This document shows positions 57,983 to 64,000 of a stretch of 64,000 bases of DNA, in pieces (the stretch's first letter is position 1; every line of letters starts with the position of its first letter). The DNA comes from Torymus aiolomorphi (lineage: Eukaryota > Arthropoda > Insecta > Hymenoptera > Torymidae). The stretch spans positions 65,856,522 through 65,920,521 of the forward strand of contig CM070877.1 in assembly GCA_036365515.1 (NCBI GenBank), read 5' to 3'. The notes beneath the pieces were generated by a model that saw only the letters and a list, made by a program, of their open reading frames with translations, did not search any database and was not told where the DNA came from. The translations under genes and the position numbers were made by a program.

Positions 57983-60870
57983 TTAATAAATATTTTTCAC
58001 AATACATTTTTTTAACTTGTACATAGTGGGTCTTTTGTCTATATCTAATGTTTTGAGCTCGTTTGGCAGTAGATTGAATGTTTTTATTGTAGTTATGTGA
58101 TTGTTTTTTTCGCTTACTCTTTTGTCAATTTTTGGCAATAAAATAGCTTTATTTCTTGTCTTACTATTTGAGTTTGTGAATATATTTTTCATTTCCTTGT
58201 AATAATATTTTAAGCAGTCCCATGTGAATAGTTGCTTAATATTCATTGGTTTATTTTGCTCGAAAGTGTTTTTAAAAACTAGTTTAAGTAGTCTGTTTTG
58301 AATATTTTGGAGCAAATGTTGATTGTTTTTATATACACCCTTTCCAGGCAATTATTCCATAGTTAATCACACTGTGAAAAAACGCATAGTAAATAACTTT
58401 TAACGTATTTATTTGCATAAATTTATTAATTTTGTAGAAGATGAAATTTAAATAATTTGTTTTTTTAATTAGGTAGTTAATATGTTCATCCCATTTTAGA
58501 TTGTAATCAAAATTCACTCCTAAATATTTACACGAGTCCACTTTCTTTAATTTTTCTTTGTTAATATAAATATCTAGATTTTTTGGTACTCTGTCACAGT
58601 AATTCCCGAAAGTTATGTACACAGTTTTACTTATGTTTAATGTCAGTTTATTCAATGCGAGCCACATTGCTACTTTTTCAAGATATCTATTCATTTCCCT
58701 TTCAACTTCTTTCCAGATTTTACCTGACGATAAGACTACTGTGTCATCAGCATATGATAAAATTGAGTTTTCTGGTATTTTTATCAATAAATCATTGATA
58801 TATAATATAAAATGTAGAGGCCCAAGGATTGTTCCTTGGGGCACTCCCATCGTTATTGTTATCGGTTCACTCTCATTTTGGTCAATTCTTACTTTCTGCT
58901 TTCTATTTGTTAAGTAGCTTTGCATTAATTTATAAGCATTGCCTCTTATCCCGTACGCTTGCAACTTATAAAGAAGTATATTATGATCAACTGTATCAAA
59001 GGCTTTTGCTAGATCTAGAAATGCGACTATTATGAGCTTACTTTTATCTAAATTCTCATAGATCCTTTTTGTAATATAGCTTAGAGCATCTCTGGTTCCT
59101 TTGTTTTTAATAAAGCCAAACTGTTTTTCGCTTAGTATTTTATGCTTGTTGATAAAATCAAAAATTCTTTTGTAGATTACCTTTTCGAAGATTTATAGTT
59201 ATTAACTATTAATTTTTTCCCTGATTTGTAAATTGGTACCACTTCAGCAGCTTTTAGTTCCTCCGGCCATATTGACTTTTCAATACATCTATTGATGATA
59301 TCTCCTAAAGGATTTGCTATAAGATCAGATTGTTTTGAGTGTCTTAGCATTTATTTTATCAACTCCGCCATTCTTGATTTTCAACTTTTCAATTATTTTT
59401 TTAATTTCAATTTCATTTGTCAGATTTAGGAATATTCAGTTGCTAGGTGGCAGTTGAATAACATTGTTACTTGGAGCAGTAATCTTGTCGCTCATTTCTT
59501 TGCCCATATTGCCGTAATAGTCATTCATGATCTTTGCAATTTTAGATTGGTCTTTTACTATCTCCATGTTTTCATCATATATTTCACTTATATTATTATC
59601 TTTTTTACATTTGTTACCAAGTTTGGAATTTATAATTTTCCATAGTTGCCTTGGATTACCTGAGTTTTTCTCTATAAGATCCTTATCATATTTAATTTGG
59701 CATCTTTTATAACTTTGTTTAGACATTTAACATAATTTTTATATTCGCTTTGTAAATTTACATACATTGGATCTTTTTTAAGTTGTTTATATAATTTGTC
59801 CTTTTTTTTGTACAAGATTTTAGTAATGCAGTTGTAATCCATTCATTTCTAGGTACATTATTGGTTTTAACCGGCTTCCTTTTTGATTTTTCTTGACATT
59901 GTATTATTCCATCTATAAAGAGGTTTATTGTTCCGTTTGGATCCTCGATTTGTTTGTATTCAGTCCAATATTTTTGACTTGCTATAATAGCTATTTTTTT
60001 TGTAATTTAATGACTAATTAGTTGTTTTTTTTTCCATGTCTGTATTCACTAATAGTTTTTTATGTCTATAAATAGCGGATAATGATCAGTAATAAGTGTC
60101 ATTAATTTGAAAGTTTTTGCATTTATTGAGGTAGTTTTTATAAAAATATTGTCTATGCATGTTCCACTATCAGTAGTTATATTACATCGTGTAGTCGCAT
60201 TTGTAAAGCCAGGGTAATAGCCATTTTCAAGGAAATTGTATAGAAAATTCTGGCTGATATTGTTTTGTAGCATTATATTTATATTAAAGTTACCTATTAT
60301 CAAATGGTTTTTAACGTTTCTCTTAAGTTGCAAATATTGATTTACTTTTAAAATAAACTCTGTATTAGGCAAATCATGTAATCTGTACATAGATGAGATT
60401 TCTAAATGACTATTGTTTTGAAGGTTTATAATTGTATTTAGTATTTTTAGCCTACCCAGTTCTATAACATTAGTTGTCTGGGTTACGTCTTTTTTTACAT
60501 ATACGACTACACCATCTGATTTGTTTATGTGACTATTGTTATGATGTATATTGTACCCATTCAGTTGATAATATTGATAGTGTTCTAAGTTACCGGTTTC
60601 CGCACATACTATCACATATGGTTTGATTTTGAGCCTTTTATTCAAGATTTGCAATTTTTCAAAATTAGTCTTTAAACCTCTTATATTCAAATATAAAATC
60701 AAATTATCTGTTGCTTTTCTATCTCGATTGAGAGACTTCAAATCATTATATGCAATTTCCTGCTGGTATACATGATTATGTATGTCTTCTAATACTTCAT
60801 GATTCTGCTCCATTCGTTGCATTTGGTGTTGTTGGAGTTGCCTTTGGGCTTGTTCCAAGGCTAGAGACAC
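57983..60870 (-). pseudogene. LINE ORF2: endonuclease and reverse transcriptase
   Basis: The first 273 codons (60870-60049) are an endonuclease/exonuclease/phosphatase-like domain (LILYLNIRGLKTNFEKLQ at the start, HLIIGNFNINI in the middle, LITDHYPLFIDI near the end). A linker follows (YDKDLIEKNSGNPRQLWKII, 59660). The reverse transcriptase then gives TMGVPQGTILGPLHFILYIN and the catalytic SYADDTVV (58964-58329), and a C-terminal part IQNRLLKLVF...LLPNELKTLD ending at 57983. In life it would nick DNA and prime reverse transcription. Several stops or frameshifts separate the pieces. SDH-type changes at the endonuclease end (TDHYPLF) keep the catalytic His. Confidence 0.8.
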
Positions 60871-62260
60871 TTCCTGTAGATTGATGCGATGACCTGTGTC
60901 GTAGATTTTGCGTATGTGGTCTTGGTAGTTTCCATGTCGATACTTCAGGTTTGCTAAGTAGGTTAGCTGCAGCTGCCCTCTGTCGTGTATTCAGTTGAGA
61001 CGGCTTTGCTGATTTCCAGGTTGATAATTCAGGATTCATAGGGCAATCGGTTGTATTTATGTATTTTTTTATCTTGTTTTTAAGTATTTCACAGTTACTC
61101 ATATCATATGGAGAATGATTAGTATATAAGTTTGTTCTGTATGTTTTGTTACTAAAGGTACAGTTAGTGCATTCTGTTTTGGCACTATTACACGTGTTTG
61201 TTTCGTGGTTTCCTGTACATTTTATGCATATCTGTTTGTTCTTGCATTTTTTCCCGTTATGATCTAACCTCCCACAGTTGTAACATTGTGAGATATTTAT
61301 TAGATCATAGACTTTACATCTTTGGTGTCATACAAAAAGTCTTTTATTGTTCTCCCTGATCAACTTATATGTTTCAGGTGGTACTTCCATTATAACGGAA
61401 CTAAGTTTTGTTTTTTCATTTGTATACATATGAAGAATTGAACGACTGTTGTTTGTGTCACTAAAGTTTCTTGTATTTATATCATTTTCCATTTCTTTAA
61501 TGTCCATCTCTGTATAGTTGTCAATGCCAACTATTTTTATTTTTGGTTTATTTAATTTTTCAGTGGCTATATCACACTTTTGTAGTTTCCTTTTAAGTAC
61601 TTTTTCGGCAGCTGTTACACTCTCAATGTTCATATAGTTAACTATGATATCACTTTTATTTTTATTATATATACTTGTTCACATTTACCAATTTTAACTA
61701 CTAGTTTTGGTATCTTTTTTGGTTGTATTTTTATCTCCGTTGTTACTTCAGCGAAAGATTTTTTAGTAAATGGATTCTCTGTTTGTTTTTCTCTATATTC
61801 TTCTAGCAACTCCTGTAATAATTTATTTTTGTTTTACAATTCCTTATTCAGTTGTTTCAGTAAAGTATGGTAAGCTACCATGATCTCTGCACTCTCAGTT
61901 GTATCATTTATTGTTGCATTTTGCAATTTTAGTGTCTTTTCTGCTAGCTCCTCTAGTATTTCTCTTCTTATTTCATCGGTTTTTTTCATTTTAATCTGTG
62001 CTATTATCATTTTCGCTGTCTCACTCAACTGTTCTTCTGCCTCATCATAGGTTATGTTAGACACGTGCACATGCTCCGGACAAATTACTAAGTTATCTCC
62101 TAGATTTTTTGTGTTGTTTGATCTATCGAAATCACTTTGATGATATGCATCTCCACATATAATACAAATTACTGTTGCTAGTGGTTTTGCTGGGTGGCAC
62201 TTATATACTTTTGTACTACTCTTATCGAGAGGTCGTTTCCTTCCCGGCGCTATGTTGGCG
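60797..62260 (-). pseudogene. LINE ORF1: zinc-finger nucleic-acid-binding protein
   Basis: Starts near 62260. An N-terminal zinc cluster (VICIICGDAYHQSDFDRSNN then VICPEH) is PHD-like. A helical, lysine/glutamate-rich segment follows (62070-61834), then a mid domain (61633-61328). Gag-type knuckles CYNCGRLDHNGKKC and CIKCTGNHETNTC lie at about 61280-61170, and a low-complexity Ser/Thr/Pro tail overlaps the ORF2 start. Such ORF1 proteins package LINE RNA. The frame is broken at several points. Confidence 0.65.
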
Positions 62261-62310
62261 AATTCTTTATTTCTAAGAAATATTTTTCTCAGAGTGTGTA
62301 CTTCTGACGG

Positions 62311-62509
62311 TATTTGCGTATTCGCTCATTATTACATATATTATTAATTTATTCGTTATAGATGTAATAGTAACAGTTGTATAATATTTTAAATTGAATT
62401 AGATAAAAATTATTTGCAATTGATTGAATATTATATTATACTATGATTTAAAAGTTTATTTATCGTACATTTTTTGAGTGTACATACTTATTTCTTTTAT
62501 GATATTATT
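62311..62509. other. AT-rich spacer
   Basis: No feature supported. Confidence 0.3.
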
Positions 62510-62905
62510 CTACGCTGAAAAAAAAATTTAGTATATTTTCATATAAAAGTACTATACAATATAGTATTATTTGACTATGACATTTTATAGTACTGTTTAC
62601 ATTTAAGATTATGGTCAAGATAGCTAGAAATATGTTATTGGGTACTATATTATATAGTAAAATTTGAAATATCAAAGGAATTCTAATGGAAATATATTAT
62701 ACTAAATAAATATAATAAGCTTTACGACAATTTAGTTACATGTATAATAATTAAGTTACTGTAACTGTTTAGCCCTTTGAATTATATGAAGATATTTATT
62801 ATTAACATATTATAGTCCACTTTACAAAAAAATATAGTTAAGGCAATAACATTGAGTTTTACTATGTAATATAGTTAACAGTACCAACAACTTTTTTCTC
62901 AGTGT
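62510..62905. mobile_element. MITE-like element with CTGAGAAAAAA-type ends and TATAGTA motifs
   Basis: The left end ACGCTGAAAAAAAAATTTAG and right end TTTTTTCTCAGTGTAA are imperfect inverted repeats. The interior repeats TATAGTA and TAGTACTAT words in both orientations. Non-coding. Confidence 0.55.
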
Positions 62906-63159
62906 AACTTTATTTTTCGTATGTTTATATCGTTATATGAAAAAATGTAATCTCGCGTATTCATTAATCACTTTTAATTCTAAAGATACATATATCAAAA
63001 TAATTGTGGAAATAAAACAATCAAACGTAGGCAGTAAAAGCTATGAAACAGTTTTGTAGAAAATTTTTAAAATTGTTTTTTGCAATGTCAAGTGCTTTGG
63101 AAATTTCAATTGAAATTTGAAAAATAAACGATTTGACTTGACTAATACGTGATAAATTA
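62906..63159. other. AT-rich spacer before the mariner
   Basis: No feature supported. Confidence 0.3.
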
Positions 63160-63162
63160 GAA

Positions 63163-64000
63163 TGCTCATACAACTGTGTACAAATATGACCCGGAATTTT
63201 GTTTTAATTTTTAAAATCTTTATTTATTCTTCAAAATTAATTTCATCCCCTTCAAAATAATCCCCCTCGGCTCCAATGCACTTATGCCAACGGTTTTTCC
63301 ATTCATCAAAACACTTCGAGAAGTCTTCCTTCGGTATGGCCTTCAGTACCTTCTTCGATTCGACTTCAATCTCTTCTATCGTGTCTAAACAGTATTCCCG
63401 GAGCGGTCTCTTGAGCTTAGCGAATAGCCAGAAGTCATACGGTGCTAGATCAGGCGAATACGGTGCTTGTGAAACGATATGGGTGGAATTTTTTGCGAAA
63501 TGGTCAGGAAGAACGAACGCAGTGTGAGATGATGCATTATCGTGGTGCAGAAACCAAGAATTGTCTCTCCATAAATCCGGCCTTTTGAGACGCACAGCTT
63601 CACACAAACGACGCATAACATTCAAGTAGTATTTCTTGTTGACAGTTTGGCCGGTTGGAAGGAATTCATAATGCACCACACCACGATAATCGAAGAAAAC
63701 TGTCAACATGACCTTGATTTTTGACTTGCTTTGACGTGATTTTTTCGGTCTTGGCTCACCTTTTGCACGTTATTCACCAGATTGATCGGCTGTTTTCAGG
63801 TCATAAGCGTAGATCCAAGTCTCATCTCCAGTTATGATGCGTTTCATTTTGTCTTGATAGTCGGAAAGCATTGTTTCACATACTTCAACGCGACGCTGTT
63901 TATCCATGAAACTGAGCATTTTTGGCACCAATCGTGATTTGGCTTTTCTGAGGCACAAAACATCTTTTAAAATGGTGTTGACTGACCCATTTGAAATTGC
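63163..64000 (-). mobile_element. Mariner element, cut by the window end
   Basis: Contains a DD34D transposase on the minus strand. The 3' terminus lies near 63163-63200, where CAACTGTGTACAAATATGAC follows a TA. The other end is beyond the window. Confidence 0.8.
63224..64000 (-). pseudogene. Mariner transposase (DD34D), one internal stop
   Basis: The frame enters at the window edge (SNGSVNTILKDVLCLRKAKS) in the helix-turn-helix region and reaches RIITGDETWIYAYD with the first catalytic Asp. A TAA at 63772-63770 follows GE. The same frame then resumes through FFDYRGVVHYEFLPTGQTVN, LHHDNASSHTA (second Asp) and SPDLAPYDFW (third Asp, 34 residues later), and stops at 63224 after INFEE. The spacing and motifs are those of animal mariners, which cut and paste at TA sites. 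One nonsense change is the only lesion seen; the N-terminus is off-window. Confidence 0.88.

Larger units (their letters stand above)
57690..62265 (-). mobile_element. Non-LTR retrotransposon (LINE) with endonuclease and reverse transcriptase
   Basis: Minus strand: ORF1 with zinc motifs, ORF2 with an apurinic-type endonuclease and a reverse transcriptase, then an A-rich tail of TAAATAAATAAAAAAATAAA type at 57715-57690. It is close to full length and inserted in the right part of the TTCTTTG foldback. The clade is not fixed; features are of the CR1/Jockey-like group. Confidence 0.8.
54478..62310. mobile_element. Large foldback element (TTCTTTG family) carrying nested insertions
   Basis: The left end CACTGAGAAAAAATTTTCTT is answered at the far right by the inverted AAGAAATATTTTTCTCAGAG (about 62274-62293). 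The interior is made of AAAGAAATATT-type words. Two arrays of about 238-bp units point towards each other around 56480. A palindromic MITE (54660-55192) and a LINE (57690-62265) are inserted within it. Without these it would be about 2.7 kb. Confidence 0.65.

Overview
This is an AT-rich insect-type eukaryotic window made almost entirely of transposable elements nested in one another. It has no bacterial-style operons and no intact single-copy gene. The mix (Penelope-like, Ty1/copia, BEL/Pao and Ty3/gypsy remnants, a non-LTR LINE, a DD34D mariner, a second IS630-Tc1-type element, a MULE, a pogo/Tc5-like element, a Crypton-type tyrosine recombinase) fits an arthropod. I would guess a hymenopteran, but the sequence alone does not prove it. 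Every transposase or polyprotein read here carries at least one stop or frameshift.

Layout. 1-4.06 kb: pogo/Tc5-like transposon with about 430-bp inverted termini, holding a small hairpin element. 4.1-9.2 kb: palindromic and MITE-like elements, including a foldback full of CACGTGAG motifs, a Penelope-type 3' end with a hammerhead-like motif, and a tRNA-derived segment. 9.5-15.2 kb: a dispersed repeat with an (AC)n tract, a candidate host exon, a MULE pseudogene, and a four-exon unrecognised gene on the minus strand (14185-14815) visible only from phase-compatible splice sites. 15.7-18.3 kb: decayed Penelope-like element split by a MITE. 18.3-22.0 kb: a block bounded by inverted motifs, holding a Crypton-type recombinase with a 79-bp intron and a BEL/Pao-like LTR. 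22.67-31.22 kb: an 8.5-kb satellite-like element with inverted termini, 12-bp flanking direct repeats, a 126-bp higher-order repeat and about 380-bp units, interrupted by a Penelope insertion with 13-bp target duplications.

31.9-32.6 kb: a complete miniature LTR retrotransposon (TRIM) whose LTRs carry a tRNA-like Pol III promoter. 33.0 kb: a Mad1-like coiled-coil fragment, the most recognisable host-type sequence. 33.9-40.2 kb: repeats, including a 2.2-kb foldback with piggyBac-type TTAA ends and a 144-bp tandem array. 40.57-43.71 kb: a nearly intact IS630-Tc1-type transposon whose long inverted termini are packed with AGGTCA nuclear-receptor half-sites. 44.3-47.4 kb: inverted repeats around another dispersed-repeat copy. 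47.5-52.6 kb: copia element, 5' LTR only. 53.5-54.0 kb: gypsy integrase remnant. 54.5-62.3 kb: large foldback with inverted 238-bp arrays, containing a palindromic MITE and a roughly 4.6-kb LINE. 62.5-62.9 kb: MITE. 63.2 kb to the end: mariner, cut by the window edge.

The theme is inverted repetition. About fifteen separate foldback, TIR or palindromic structures from 44 bp to over 8 kb are readable, several with clear target-site duplications. The most novel-looking items are the Pol III-promoter TRIM, the higher-order satellite inside an inverted-end element, the half-site-loaded transposon termini, the hammerhead-like motifs in the Penelope ends, and the hidden four-exon gene.
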